Program-made: the position numbers and the translations under genes
Shown here: positions 27,706 to 36,716 of the stretch, piece by piece
How the letters are laid out: every line of letters starts with the position of its first letter
How positions within the stretch are numbered: position 1 is the stretch's first letter
The notes under the pieces: generated by a model
What the model was told of the DNA's origin: nothing
Database searches by the model: none
What the model saw: the letters and a program-made list of their open reading frames with translations, nothing else
Source: Paenarthrobacter histidinolovorans
Lineage (GTDB): Bacteria; Actinomycetota; Actinomycetes; Actinomycetales; Micrococcaceae
NCBI RefSeq assembly: GCF_014647595.1
Contig: NZ_BMPM01000002.1
Coordinates: 310,001 to 374,000, forward strand
Reading direction: 5' to 3'
Length of the DNA stretch: 64,000 bases

Positions 27706-27776
27706 TCCGCCCATAGGATTCGAACCTATACTCCACGGCTCCAAAGGCCGGGGTGCTGCCGTTACACCAGAGCGGA
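27706..27776 (-). tRNA. tRNA-Gln (anticodon UUG)
   Basis: A 71-base cloverleaf on the minus strand. The acceptor stem pairs TCCGCTC with GGGCGGA with one G-U pair. The anticodon loop is CTTTGGA, giving anticodon TTG (reads CAA). The T arm contains GGTTCGAATCC. CCA is not encoded. It lies between the TetR gene (divergent) and glmU (same strand), and may share a promoter with glmU. Confidence 0.95.
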
Positions 27777-27965
27777 CCGTGCATGGTTCGTCCTTCGGAC
27801 CATCGGCCCGCAGGGTCTCCCGGGTTACCGGGTCCCACACACAAGAAACTAGTTTGCCATGACCTTTGCGTGCTTCGCGACTTGACCACCCGGCAAACGA
27901 TCCGCGACGCACCATCTCCCGGTGCATTCGCCCCCGCCAGCGACCATCTGGGGCATGATGGTCAC

Positions 27966-28652
27966 GTGAGCAAGCGCACTGATCTTTCCCGGCCTGTGGG
28001 CACCTCTGCCCTGCCCGAACCCGCGTCGGATGGCCAGCCAACACGCGTCAGGATGACGGGTCAACAGCGTAAGTCCCAGTTGATCGGCATCGGCCGGGCG
28101 CTCTTTGCCAGCCGGGGACTGGATGGCACCACGATTGAGGAAATAGCCGCCTCTGCCGGTGTTTCCAAACCCGTGATCTATGAACACTTCGGCTCCAAGG
28201 AGGGGCTGTACCGCCAGGTCGTGGAGACGGAGTTCCGGATTCTCCTGGACTCCATCACCGAGGCCCTCAGCACCGAGGCCAAGCCCCGCGTGTTGGTTGA
28301 GCGGGCAGCGTTGGCTCTCCTTGGCTACATCGAGGACCGCACGGACGGCTTCCGGATCCTGATGCGCGACGCCCCTCCTTCACAGCCCGAGGGAGCATTT
28401 TCCACCCTCCTGTCGCACGTCACTGCCCGGGTGGAGCACCTGCTCTCCGACGAGTTCGCACGCCGCGGCTTCAGCGCAGCCGACGGAGCGATGTATGCCC
28501 AGATGCTGGTGGGCATGGTGGCGATGACGGGCCAGTGGTGGCTGGACAGCCGCACTCCCGACAAACGCGCCGTTGCAGCCCACCTGGTGAACCTGGCCTG
28601 GAACGGGCTGACGGGGCTTCAGAAGGAACCCGGACTGCGCTCCGCGGACTGA
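27966..28652 (+). CDS. TetR-family transcriptional regulator
   Basis: About 228 residues. After a polar 30-residue N-terminus comes the helix-turn-helix: QLIGIGRALFASRGLDGTT, then EEIAASAGVSKPVIYEHFGS. The C-terminal ligand domain is helical (VERAALALLGYIEDRTDGFRI). I took the GTG at 27966 as start; an internal ATG at 28053 would also keep the whole DNA-binding domain. It diverges from tRNA-Gln/glmU and is 60 bp ahead of a VOC protein on its strand. Neither neighbour is an obvious TetR target, so the effector is unknown. Confidence 0.88.
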   Translation: MSKRTDLSRPVGTSALPEPASDGQPTRVRMTGQQRKSQLIGIGRALFASRGLDGTTIEEIAASAGVSKPVIYEHFGSKEGLYRQVVETEFRILLDSITEALSTEAKPRVLVERAALALLGYIEDRTDGFRILMRDAPPSQPEGAFSTLLSHVTARVEHLLSDEFARRGFSAADGAMYAQMLVGMVAMTGQWWLDSRTPDKRAVAAHLVNLAWNGLTGLQKEPGLRSAD

Positions 28653-28711
28653 CCTTTCCTCACATCCCTCAAGCTTCACCCCACCCTCCCTGGCGTGAGT
28701 AGGATGTGCCC

Positions 28712-29113
28712 ATGACAGCACCCCAGCTTTATCTCAGCTTTCCCGGCACGGCACGTGAAGCCTTGGGATTTTACGCAGACGTCTTCGGTGGTGAACTTAC
28801 TCTTCACTCCTATGAGGACTTTTCACGCACCGACGGCCCCGCCGATGCCGTCGCTCACGGGGTTCTTACCGGCGTCGTTGCCCTCTTCGGAGCTGATGCG
28901 GCCGCGGACCAAAAGCCCGTGCGGATCGAAGGCGCCATGCTCTCGCTGCTCGGCACCGCAGAACCTCCGGTCCTCCACGAATGGTTCGACAGACTTGCCG
29001 ACGGCGGCCGCATTGTGGACCCGCTGGCACAGAAGCCTTGGGGCGCTTCGGATGGTCAGGTCATCGACCGTTACGGTCTGCACTGGCTGATTGGCTACGA
29101 GAACACTCCATAA
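28712..29113 (+). CDS. VOC-family (PhnB/glyoxalase-like) protein
   Basis: 133 residues in the bacterial PhnB-like vicinal-oxygen-chelate fold: LYLSFPGTAREALGFYADVF at the N-terminus, GELTLHSYEDF, then DRYGLHWLIGYE at the end. These are homodimeric, often metal-binding proteins of diverse or unknown activity. The ATG at 28712 has AGGA about 7 bases upstream; a GTG at 28706 is in frame but too close to the site. It is a lone gene facing the ABC-F gene, with a large palindrome between their stops. Confidence 0.85.
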   Translation: MTAPQLYLSFPGTAREALGFYADVFGGELTLHSYEDFSRTDGPADAVAHGVLTGVVALFGADAAADQKPVRIEGAMLSLLGTAEPPVLHEWFDRLADGGRIVDPLAQKPWGASDGQVIDRYGLHWLIGYENTP

Positions 29114-29170
29114 ATGGGCAAGCGTCGGTCGCAAGCCCTAGGGATGTGAGCAAGGGCCGCCAATCAGCGG

Positions 29171-29281
29171 ACGGCGGGGATTCGCGTAGGAGCGCATCGC
29201 GGTGCTTCGGGAGCCGGAGGTCGCCCAGCGACCGCAGGTTCCCTAATGCGCCGTGTCTAAGCGACGGCGAAACCCCGCCGT
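29171..29281. repeat. 111-bp nested inverted repeat between convergent genes
   Basis: Outer arms: ACGGCGGGG at 29171-29179 pairs with CCCCGCCGT at 29273-29281, extending inward to about 15 bp with one mismatch. Inside: GCGCAT (29192-29197) with ATGCGC (29246-29251); GGGAGCC with GGTTCCC; and the innermost GGTCGC-CCA-GCGACC (29219-29233), all nearly concentric. Such nesting is far beyond a simple terminator. It may be a mobile palindromic element or a structured RNA, and it could also end both flanking transcripts. Confidence 0.7.
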
Positions 29282-29301
29282 ACGCACACACGACGGCCGA
29301 A

Positions 29302-31134
29302 CTACTCGCCCAGGACCTCAGCGGCCTCGAGCCATTCCAGTTCCAGGCCCTCTTTTTCGTCCAGCAACTCACGGAGCTTGGCGTTGAGCTCACCCAAGGC
29401 GTCGAAGTCGCCGGATTCGGACTTCGCCGCCATCTGGCTGTGCAGCTTTTCTTCCTGCTGTGCGATCTTTCCGAGCTGCCGGTCGATCCGGTTGAGGTCC
29501 TTGCGGGCTTCGCGTTTCTCGGCTTCGCTGGCGCCGGAAGCAACGGTTCCTGCACCGGCGGAACCGGTGGCCGCCGTCGGCGCGCTGGAACCGCCCGTCA
29601 CTGCGCCCGAGGCCAGGGCAGCTTCACGCAGTTCGAGATACTGGTCCACACCACCGGGCAGGCCCCGCAGTTTGCCGTCGCCCAGCAACGCCATCTGGTT
29701 GTCGGTGACGCGTTCCAGGAGGTAGCGGTCGTGGCTGACCACCACCAGGGTGCCGGGCCAACCATCAAGGACGTCTTCGACGGCGGCGAGGGTGTCGGTG
29801 TCGAGGTCGTTGGTGGGTTCGTCGAGCATAAGGACGTTGGGCTCCCCCACCAGCAGGCGCAGGAGTTGGAGCCGTCGCCGTTCACCACCGGAAAGGTCGC
29901 TGACTGGCGTCCACTGCTTTTCCTTGGTGAACCCCAGCTGCTCCACCAACTGTCCGGCGGTAAATTCCTTGCCGCCAACACTGAAGGACCGCTTTTCGCG
30001 TTCGATGACTTCGATAACGCGCAAATCCGAGACGTCGTCGAGTTCCTTGACGTCCTGGGTCAGCACAGCCGTCACCACGGTTTTGCCGCGCTTGACCTTG
30101 CCCGATGTGGGCTGGATCTCCCCGTTGAGCAGTTTCAGGAGGGTGGATTTGCCGGCTCCGTTGACACCTACCAGGCCGAGCCGTTCGCCCGGTGCGAGCC
30201 GGAGGGTGATGTTGTCAAAGAGTTTTTGCCCGCTCTGGCCGCCCTCGAAGTCCAGGGTGACGTTTTCAAGGTCCAGTACGTCCTTGCCCAAGCGGGCTGT
30301 GGCCATTTTGCTGAGCGCCACGGAGTCGCGGGGGTCCGGTACGTCGGCGATGAGGTCGTTGGCGGCTTCGATGCGGAACTTCGGCTTGGCGGTCCGGGCG
30401 GGCGCGCCCCGGCGCAGCCAGGCGAGTTCCTTTTTGACGAGCTGCTGGCGTTTGCCTTCGACGACGGCGGCCATGCGGTCACGCTCGGCGCGTGCCAGAA
30501 CGTAGGCGGCGTAACCGCCGTCGAACATGTCCACCATGGCGTCGTGGACTTCCCAGGTGTAGTTGCAGACTTCATCCAGGAACCAGCGGTCGTGGGTTAC
30601 CACCAGGAAGGCGCCCTGGTTGGCGCGCCAGCGTGTCTTCAAGTGCCGGGCCAGCCAGGCGACGCCTTCGACGTCGAGGTGGTTGGTGGGTTCGTCCAGC
30701 ATGATGACGTCGTGGTCTTCGATGAGGAGTTTCGCCAGGGCCACACGGCGCTTTTGGCCGCCGGAGAGGGCGTGGACGTTGGCGTGCCAGTCGACGTCCC
30801 CCACCAGGCCGCCCATGACTTCACGGATCTTGGCGTTGGCCGCCCATTCGTGATCTGCGCGGTCACCGACGATCGCAGCGCCGACTGTCAGGTCGCCGTC
30901 GAGCACGTCTCCCTGGTCCAGGTAGCCCACAGTGACGTCACCGCGTTTGGTGACGCGGCCCGAATCCGGGGTGGACCGCAGGGCCAGGAGCCGCATCAGC
31001 GTGGATTTGCCGTCGCCGTTGCGGCCCACCATGCCGATCCGGTCGCCATCCTCCAAACCGAGGGTGACGCCGTCAAGGACAGTGCGGGTCGCGAACGAAA
31101 CGGTGAGGTTTTCGCCGCCAAGCAGGTGGGCCAA
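29302..31134 (-). CDS. ABC-F family ATP-binding protein (Uup-like)
   Basis: 610 residues with two complete ABC domains and no membrane segments, as in ribosome-associated ABC-F proteins. The first domain has Walker A GMVGRNGDGKSTL near residue 34 and signature LSGGQKRRVALAKL; the second has GLVGVNGAGKSTL and LSGGERRRLQLLRL followed by LMLDEPTNDLD. The linker is charged. The C-terminal ~80 residues form a coiled coil, as in Uup. A likely role is handling stalled ribosomes or precursors. It follows ispE by 37 bp on the minus strand. Confidence 0.9.
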   Translation of the reverse strand: MAHLLGGENLTVSFATRTVLDGVTLGLEDGDRIGMVGRNGDGKSTLMRLLALRSTPDSGRVTKRGDVTVGYLDQGDVLDGDLTVGAAIVGDRADHEWAANAKIREVMGGLVGDVDWHANVHALSGGQKRRVALAKLLIEDHDVIMLDEPTNHLDVEGVAWLARHLKTRWRANQGAFLVVTHDRWFLDEVCNYTWEVHDAMVDMFDGGYAAYVLARAERDRMAAVVEGKRQQLVKKELAWLRRGAPARTAKPKFRIEAANDLIADVPDPRDSVALSKMATARLGKDVLDLENVTLDFEGGQSGQKLFDNITLRLAPGERLGLVGVNGAGKSTLLKLLNGEIQPTSGKVKRGKTVVTAVLTQDVKELDDVSDLRVIEVIEREKRSFSVGGKEFTAGQLVEQLGFTKEKQWTPVSDLSGGERRRLQLLRLLVGEPNVLMLDEPTNDLDTDTLAAVEDVLDGWPGTLVVVSHDRYLLERVTDNQMALLGDGKLRGLPGGVDQYLELREAALASGAVTGGSSAPTAATGSAGAGTVASGASEAEKREARKDLNRIDRQLGKIAQQEEKLHSQMAAKSESGDFDALGELNAKLRELLDEKEGLELEWLEAAEVLGE

Positions 31135-31171
31135 TGGGTACTACTTTCTACTGCCGGGAATGCGGGAGGTA

Positions 31172-32164
31172 CTAAAGGAGGGTATCGGAGATGATCCGGG
31201 CGCCGGGAACCGGACCGTGGACAGCCACTGCGGTGTGGCCGCGGTGGGTCAACTCCTCGGCGAGCACGCTGGCGGAGACGGAATCCCGGGCCAACAGGGC
31301 GATGGTGGGGCCTGAGCCGGAGACCATGCCCGCGAGGGCGCCGCGTGCTTCGCCCAAGCCGATGGTGTCACGCAGCTGCGGCGCAAGGGTGATTGAGGCC
31401 CGCTGGAGGTCGTTGATGAGGACCCGGCTGAGGGTCTCAGGGTCCCCGTGGCGCAGCGCCTGCAAAATGGTGGGATCCACTGCAACGGGTTCAGGAATGT
31501 CCGCACCTTCGGAGTCGCGCAGGCCGTCCAGAGTACGGAAGACGTCCGGGGTGGAGAGCCCGTAATCAGCGAAGACCAGCACCCAGTCCATTTGGGCCTT
31601 GGCCAGGGCCGGCGACAGCTTGTCTCCCACGCCAAGCCCGACGGCGGTGCCCCCCAGGAGGGAGAACGGCACGTCTGCGCCCAGTTCAGCCGCCAGATGC
31701 GCCAGTTCCTCGCGCGAAAGACCGCTGTTCCAGAGCGCATCGCAGGCCAGGAGCGTTGCCGCAGCATCCGCCGAACCGCCGCCCATGCCGCCGGCGACTG
31801 GGACGCGCTTGGTGATCTCCAGGTGCACGCCCGTGGGCTTTTCTGAGACCTCAGCCATGATCGCTGCAGCCTTGTAGGCGAGGTTTCGTTCGTCCAGGGG
31901 AATGTCCACGCCGTCCAGGTCCAGCGTGCTGTCCGGGCTGATGCTGACGGTGATTCCCGTACCTTCGGTACTGGTGGCCGCGACTTCCTCGTAGAGGGAG
32001 ACAGCCAGGTAGACGCTCGCCACGGAGTGGTAGCCGTCGGGCCTGAGCGGGCCAACGCTCAGGGAGACGTTGACCTTCCCGGGTGCTTTGACGCGGACTG
32101 TCCGGGCGTGGAAGCGGTCCCCCGCGAACGGGAGGCTGCCCGACTTGCGGGTTCCCGGATTCAT
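31172..32164 (-). CDS. ispE: 4-diphosphocytidyl-2-C-methyl-D-erythritol kinase
   Basis: 330 residues of the GHMP kinase family. It phosphorylates CDP-ME in the non-mevalonate isoprenoid pathway. The N-terminus is [17 protein letters not shown], the ATP loop is [19 protein letters not shown] around residues 120-140, and [13 protein letters not shown] lies near the end. The ATG at 32164 overlaps the rsmA stop (ATGA). The frame extends far upstream inside rsmA, but that is a shadow. The order tatD-rpf-rsmA-ispE is a conserved actinobacterial cluster. Confidence 0.95.
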   Translation of the reverse strand: MNPGTRKSGSLPFAGDRFHARTVRVKAPGKVNVSLSVGPLRPDGYHSVASVYLAVSLYEEVAATSTEGTGITVSISPDSTLDLDGVDIPLDERNLAYKAAAIMAEVSEKPTGVHLEITKRVPVAGGMGGGSADAAATLLACDALWNSGLSREELAHLAAELGADVPFSLLGGTAVGLGVGDKLSPALAKAQMDWVLVFADYGLSTPDVFRTLDGLRDSEGADIPEPVAVDPTILQALRHGDPETLSRVLINDLQRASITLAPQLRDTIGLGEARGALAGMVSGSGPTIALLARDSVSASVLAEELTHRGHTAVAVHGPVPGARIISDTLL

Positions 32165-33042
32165 GCGCCCACGGGGTGGCGGGCTTCGGCAATCCTGACA
32201 TAGGCGGAGATATCCAGGACCTCGCCGCGTGCGGTGGGGTCGACGCCGGCCGCCACGAGGCAGCGTTCGGCTTCGGCGGCGCTTCCGGCCCAGCCCGCCA
32301 GGGCGGCGCGCAGGGTCTTCCTGCGCTGGGCGAAGGCAGCGTCGATGACGGCGAAGACCTGTTCGCGGGTGGCGTGCGTGACGGGCGGTTCGTGCCGCGT
32401 GAATGCGACCAGTCCGGAGTGGATTTTCGGTGCGGGCCAGAACACGTTCATCCCTATGACGCCGGCCTTGCGCATATGCCCGTACCAGGCAGCCTTGACC
32501 GACGGAACGCCGTAGATCTTGGATCCCGGGCTTGCAGCAAGGCGGTCGGCCACTTCGTCCTGCACCATGACCAGGCCATGTTGCAGGGTGGGGAAATGCT
32601 GGAGGAGGTGCAGGACAACAGGAACGGCCACGTTGTACGGAAGGTTGGCCACCAACGCAGTGGGGGCGACGGGCAGCTCCGTGACCTTCATGGCGTCGGA
32701 GAGCACCAGGTGGAAGTTGTCCTGGGCCTCCGGCCGCCATTCGCGCACCGTCTCCGGCAGCTTTCCTGCCAGGACGGGGTCGATCTCCACGGCCACGACG
32801 TTTTTGGCCGCATCCAGGAGGCCAAGTGTCAGGGAGCCCAGTCCGGGCCCCACTTCCAGTACGGTCTCGTCGGCATCAATGGCGGCCGCGGATACGATCC
32901 TGCGGATGGTGTTGCCATCGATCACAAAGTTCTGCCCCAGTGTTTTCGTGGGGCGTACACCGATTTCCTCGGCGAGCCGTCGGATGTCGGTTGCGCCCAG
33001 CAAAGGCGCGACGGCGGCGGGTTCGGAATTCGGTTCAGTCAC
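32161..33042 (-). CDS. rsmA: 16S rRNA dimethyladenosine transferase
   Basis: 293 residues (KsgA). It dimethylates A1518 and A1519 of 16S rRNA late in small-subunit assembly. Motifs: [16 protein letters not shown], the SAM-binding [17 protein letters not shown] around residues 60-76, and the catalytic [12 protein letters not shown] (NLPY). The C-terminal helical domain holds [14 protein letters not shown]. It is coupled to ispE by a four-base overlap and follows rpf by 26 bp. Confidence 0.96.
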   Translation of the reverse strand: MTEPNSEPAAVAPLLGATDIRRLAEEIGVRPTKTLGQNFVIDGNTIRRIVSAAAIDADETVLEVGPGLGSLTLGLLDAAKNVVAVEIDPVLAGKLPETVREWRPEAQDNFHLVLSDAMKVTELPVAPTALVANLPYNVAVPVVLHLLQHFPTLQHGLVMVQDEVADRLAASPGSKIYGVPSVKAAWYGHMRKAGVIGMNVFWPAPKIHSGLVAFTRHEPPVTHATREQVFAVIDAAFAQRRKTLRAALAGWAGSAAEAERCLVAAGVDPTARGEVLDISAYVRIAEARHPVGA

Positions 33043-33068
33043 CTAGGTATCGTATCGCCTGTACGGGC

Positions 33069-34229
33069 TTAGGCTGCGTGCGCGCAGCCCCAGTCGCTGA
33101 GGCCGTTCTTGGCGTAGAGACGGTTGGCGATTTCGATCTGCTGGGCCTTCGTGGCGAGGTTTGCCGTGGGAGCATAGGCGCCACCACCGTTGGCGAGCCA
33201 GGTGGGGCCGGAGAACTGGAGTCCACCGTAGTAGCCGTTACCGCTGTTGATGGCCCAGTTTCCACCGGACTCGCACTGGGCGATCCTGTCCCACATGGCC
33301 TCGTTCGGCGCACCTGTGGGTCCGCTGGCGACAGGGGCTGCGGCGGCTGCGGGAGCCGGGGTGGCTGCGGGGCGGGCCTTGGTACCCACGCTGATCTTTT
33401 CTGCGACCGGCGGGGTGGCTACGTTGCTGGAGACCAGGGTCCGTGATGCTTCACGTCCGTCCACGAGGACCAGCTTGAACGTCTTGACCAGGGAACCGGC
33501 GACGCCTTCCTGGGTGACTTTTTCCTCACCCTTGAAGAGGTCCGCGCTTTCGGTCTTGACGCTGTCGAACGGAACTTCTTCAGTGGCTTCGGCCGTCTTG
33601 CTGGTGTCGACGCGGGAAACCTTGATCACCATGTCCTGGATGATCGGGGCGTTGCCGGGCTGGGACAGGCGGTCATTGGCGCCTACTGCAATACCGGCGT
33701 CTTTGAGGACGGTGGCGACGTCGGCGGCTGTGGTGGTGGTGCTCGTGCTCTTGCCGTCGGCCACGACGCTGATGGTCTTGGGGGTGGAGATGGAGACGAA
33801 GGAGCCTGTGACTTCCAGGGCGGCTTCCTTCGGCTGGGAGACCTGCGAGGAACTGGCTACGCCAAGTTCACTGACCAGTCCGGCGACGTCGGGAGCGGTG
33901 GTGTTGACCGTCTTGCGGGCACCGTCCAGTTCGATCGAGACCGCCTTGGCCAAGTTGATGTTCACTACGGAGCCGTTGTCCACCCGGGCGTCCAGGGCCG
34001 GCGAAACGCGGTCTGCGTCCTTCAATTCGACCTTTGCTGCCTTGACTACTTCGTCAACAGTGCCGCCAAAGGTCTGGATGGAGCTTACTTTTCCGTCAAC
34101 GTTGAGGGTGACGGTCTTGTTGTTGCCGACGAAGGCGACCACTCCGACCACCAGCGCTGCAACTACCAGCAACTGGGCACCTACTTTGAGGAAGCTGAAC
34201 TTGCCATCCGTTGTGAAGAACTTGATCAC
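33069..34229 (-). CDS. rpf: resuscitation-promoting factor (RpfB-like)
   Basis: 386 residues. One N-terminal membrane segment or signal (about 14-36, AQLLVVAALVVGVVAFV) is followed by DUF348 domains (VTLNVDGKVSSIQT; VSIELDGARKTVNT; ISVVADGKSTSTT), then a G5 domain (about 195-275, TQEGVAGSLVKTFKLVLVDG), an alanine/proline linker, and the Rpf catalytic domain (from about 305). That domain has the glutamate in QCESGGNWAIN and GYYGGLQFSGPTW, a lysozyme-like fold that cuts peptidoglycan to allow growth resumption. The start codon is GTG. It belongs to the tatD-rpf-rsmA-ispE cluster, but a long leader precedes it, so it may have its own promoter. Confidence 0.95.
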   Translation of the reverse strand: MIKFFTTDGKFSFLKVGAQLLVVAALVVGVVAFVGNNKTVTLNVDGKVSSIQTFGGTVDEVVKAAKVELKDADRVSPALDARVDNGSVVNINLAKAVSIELDGARKTVNTTAPDVAGLVSELGVASSSQVSQPKEAALEVTGSFVSISTPKTISVVADGKSTSTTTTAADVATVLKDAGIAVGANDRLSQPGNAPIIQDMVIKVSRVDTSKTAEATEEVPFDSVKTESADLFKGEEKVTQEGVAGSLVKTFKLVLVDGREASRTLVSSNVATPPVAEKISVGTKARPAATPAPAAAAAPVASGPTGAPNEAMWDRIAQCESGGNWAINSGNGYYGGLQFSGPTWLANGGGAYAPTANLATKAQQIEIANRLYAKNGLSDWGCAHAA

Positions 34230-34460
34230 GATTGCCCATAACTCTCAGACCATCCGGGCACGGGGAAAAGCACAGAAATAATGCCAGCCGCAAAACCGAG
34301 GGGCCAGGCAAAATTGCCTGGTCCCACTCTTGCTGCCGGCATCTGTGCCGCCAAAAAACATTCAACTGATGGATCCGGAATTAACTGGACCAGTTGTCCG
34401 AAGGCCTTCCCCGACCCCGGCTACTTGTTTAACACAGTAACCGATCTGTTATAAACGAAC
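34230..34460 (-). promoter_or_regulatory. structured 5' leader and candidate operator ahead of rpf
   Basis: Three structures lie upstream of rpf. First, a long hairpin with outer arms CACAGA (34271-34276) and TCTGTG (34342-34347), and inner stem CCAGGCAA-AA-TTGCCTGG (34304-34321). Second, a 13-bp palindrome AACTGGACCAGTT (34383-34395). Third, an imperfect dyad TTTAACACAG-N8-CTGTTATAAA (34428-34455) in an AT-rich stretch that could hold the promoter. Actinobacterial rpf genes are often preceded by c-di-AMP (ydaO) riboswitches; the region reading CGGGGTCGGGGAA on the minus strand and a later GTTGAATG loosely recall that motif, but its usual 3' end is not evident. A riboswitch is thus unproven. 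Confidence 0.45.
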
Positions 34461-34522
34461 CAAGACTTCTGCATACCGGGTATCCATCAGGGGGCGCCGC
34501 CCACGCGGAGCCCCGGATCGTT

Positions 34523-35437
34523 TCAGTCCCAGGAACCGTACGCTTCCAGGGTATTTTCGGCCAAGCGCGAACAGAGTTCGGCCAAGTCACTTTCTGTCAC
34601 CTCGGCCATGGACCGGACGGTGTACGGCACCATGTAGCTCGCGTTGGGACGGCCACGGTGCGGATGGGGGGTCAGGAACGGCGAGTCGGTTTCCACCAGG
34701 ATCCGGCGCGGCTCGGCAATGGCCAACGCCGCGCGCAGGTTTCCGGCATTCTTGAACGTCATGGTTCCGGCGAAGGACATGTACCAGCCGTTGTCATTGC
34801 AGATCCGCGCCAGTTCCTCGTCCCCGGAGAAGCAATGGAACACGACGCGCTCCGGGGCTCCCTCTTCCCGCAGTACCTGCACCACGTCATCGTGCGCATC
34901 GCGGTCGTGGATCTGCAAGGTCAGTCCCAGCCGCTTGGCGATGTCGATGTGGCGGCGGAATGAATGACGCTGGTGTGCCAGCCCTTCACCGTGGGTGCGG
35001 AAAAAGTCCAAACCGGTCTCCCCGATGGCCCGGATCCGGGGATGGGATGCCAGTTCCTCAATTTCCGCGAGCGCGGCCTCCAGTTCACCGCGGCCTGCAT
35101 AGAGGGGTGCGTCATTGGGGTGGATGGCCACAGCCCCCAACAGCCGCGGGTCAGCCTCGACGGCCTGCACAGTGAAGCGGGAGGACTCAAGGTCGCAGCC
35201 AACCTGCACGGCTCCCTGCACGCCCACTGCCTCGGCGGAGTCCATGGCATCCCGGACCGACACTTCGATCAATCCGTGACGGAAGTCCAGATGCGTGTGG
35301 TTGTCCATCACCGGCACGGGCAGGGGTTCGGGCGCCGGCGGGTATTCCCGTCGGGCGTCCGGTTTTTCTTCAGCGCCCGGATTTTCTTCAGCGCCCGGAG
35401 AGGCGCGGTAAGGGGCGGGGGCAAGGGAATTGCACAT
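34523..35437 (-). CDS. TatD-family metal-dependent hydrolase
   Basis: 304 residues. The TIM-barrel metal-site motifs are in order: DNHTHLDF (about 46-53), GETGLDFFRT, SFRRHIDIAKRLGLTLQIHD, VFHCFSGD, FAGTMTFKN and LVETDSPFLTPHPHRGRPN. The family includes 3'-5' DNases and D-aminoacyl-tRNA-processing enzymes. The first 40 residues form a low-complexity extension with a duplicated PGAEE unit and are probably disordered. It is first of tatD-rpf-rsmA-ispE and lies 293 bp ahead of rpf; the metG that often precedes it is not here. Confidence 0.9.
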   Translation of the reverse strand: MCNSLAPAPYRASPGAEENPGAEEKPDARREYPPAPEPLPVPVMDNHTHLDFRHGLIEVSVRDAMDSAEAVGVQGAVQVGCDLESSRFTVQAVEADPRLLGAVAIHPNDAPLYAGRGELEAALAEIEELASHPRIRAIGETGLDFFRTHGEGLAHQRHSFRRHIDIAKRLGLTLQIHDRDAHDDVVQVLREEGAPERVVFHCFSGDEELARICNDNGWYMSFAGTMTFKNAGNLRAALAIAEPRRILVETDSPFLTPHPHRGRPNASYMVPYTVRSMAEVTESDLAELCSRLAENTLEAYGSWD

Positions 35438-35600
35438 GCTCCCACCTTAATCGGACTACGGTCCTCCTGCAGTCCGGATAAATTCCAGTTGGCACATAAA
35501 TTCCGGGAGCACTATGTCAGGGACGGCCAAAGTCTGGGTAGTCTGGAACGGACAGGCGGCCAGCACCGGCGGTGCCGCAGCCAAGGCTGAAGGGCATTCC

Positions 35601-36704
35601 ATGGAGTCAAAGCGACAAGTCACCGTTGAATCTTCGCCCCTTCAGGGCGAGGCTTACAGTTCGCTGCCCCGCGACGGCGCAGGACTGAACGGCGCAGGAC
35701 TGAACGGGCACAGGCCGCAGGTCCTGGACCAGGACAGGTTCCATGATGCCAGCGAGCGCATCCTCGGTTCAATCAACAAAGTCATCGACGGAAAGGCCGA
35801 TGCCGCCAAGCTCGCCCTCACTGTCCTGCTCGCCCAGGGCCATCTCCTGCTGGAGGACGTGCCTGGCGTCGGAAAAACACTGCTGGCAAAGACTCTTGCC
35901 CGCACCGTGGACTGTACGGTGTCCCGCATCCAGTTCACCCCTGATCTGTTGCCGTCGGATGTGACCGGCGTTTCCATCTACAACCAGTCCTCACGGCAGT
36001 TCGAGTTCCGCCCAGGTGCGGTGTTCGCGAACATCGTCATCGGCGACGAAATCAACCGGGCGTCGGCCAAGACCCAGTCGGCGCTGCTGGAGTGCATGGA
36101 AGAGCACCAGGTCACTGTAGACGGCCATTCGTATCAGCTGGGTTTGCCGTTCATGGTGGTGGCAACCCAGAATCCGATCGAAATGGAGGGCACGTATCCG
36201 TTGCCCGAAGCCCAGCGCGACCGTTTCATGGCCAGGATCTCGATGGGGTATCCGGACAAGGAAGCCGAAATCGAGATGCTGGAAACGCACCAGGCCACTT
36301 CTCCCCTGGCGCAAGTGACCCCGGTCGTCACGGCCAGCGACGTGGCGGCAATGATCGCCACGGTCCAGCAGGTCCATGTCTCCACAGCCATCAAGGAGTA
36401 CACGGTGGCCATCGGCAGGGCCACCCGGGACAGTGCCCGTCTTCGCCTTGGGGCCAGTCCGCGGTCGCTGCTGCAACTGCTGCGCGCTGCAAAAGCCACA
36501 GCCGCGCTGGATGGCCGGGATTTCGTTCTTCCGGATGACGTGGTGGATGTGGCTGAATCGGTGCTCGCCCACCGGATCATCCTTGACCGCAAGGCAGCCA
36601 GTTCCGGTGATACGCCGCAGAGCGTCCTTCGTGGGATCCTGGCGTCGCTGCCAGTGGCCCAGGACCCGCCCGGTGCGTGGCGCAGGGACCGCCACGCCGT
36701 TTAG
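35601..36704 (+). CDS. MoxR-family AAA ATPase
   Basis: About 367 residues. Walker A is DVPGVGKTLLAKTLA (about residues 85-99), Walker B is IGDEINRASAKTQSALLECM, with VATQNPIEMEGTYPLPEAQ as sensor and RDRFMARISMGYP after it. MoxR ATPases assist folding or maturation of membrane or secreted proteins. The N-terminal ~35 residues include a duplicated GAGLN unit encoded by a 15-bp tandem repeat. I chose the ATG at 35601 because GAAGGG lies 6 bases upstream; an ATG at 35514 is in frame. It forms an operon with DUF58 and a transglutaminase. Confidence 0.93.
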   Translation: MESKRQVTVESSPLQGEAYSSLPRDGAGLNGAGLNGHRPQVLDQDRFHDASERILGSINKVIDGKADAAKLALTVLLAQGHLLLEDVPGVGKTLLAKTLARTVDCTVSRIQFTPDLLPSDVTGVSIYNQSSRQFEFRPGAVFANIVIGDEINRASAKTQSALLECMEEHQVTVDGHSYQLGLPFMVVATQNPIEMEGTYPLPEAQRDRFMARISMGYPDKEAEIEMLETHQATSPLAQVTPVVTASDVAAMIATVQQVHVSTAIKEYTVAIGRATRDSARLRLGASPRSLLQLLRAAKATAALDGRDFVLPDDVVDVAESVLAHRIILDRKAASSGDTPQSVLRGILASLPVAQDPPGAWRRDRHAV

Positions 36705-36716
36705 GAGGCACCCGAA

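Noticed and set aside
26148..27716. 522-codon plus-strand frame
   Set aside because: Antisense to glmU.
28981..31194. 737-codon plus-strand frame
   Set aside because: It lies opposite the ABC-F gene, and long antisense frames are common at this GC content; the minus-strand protein has both ABC motif sets.
32165..32740. Long in-frame N-terminal extension of ispE
   Set aside because: It lies inside rsmA in another frame; the ATG at 32164 in the ATGA overlap gives the family N-terminus.
34230..34460. Firm call of a ydaO (c-di-AMP) riboswitch
   Set aside because: Only loose resemblance; the characteristic 3' part is not visible, so it is listed only as a structured leader.
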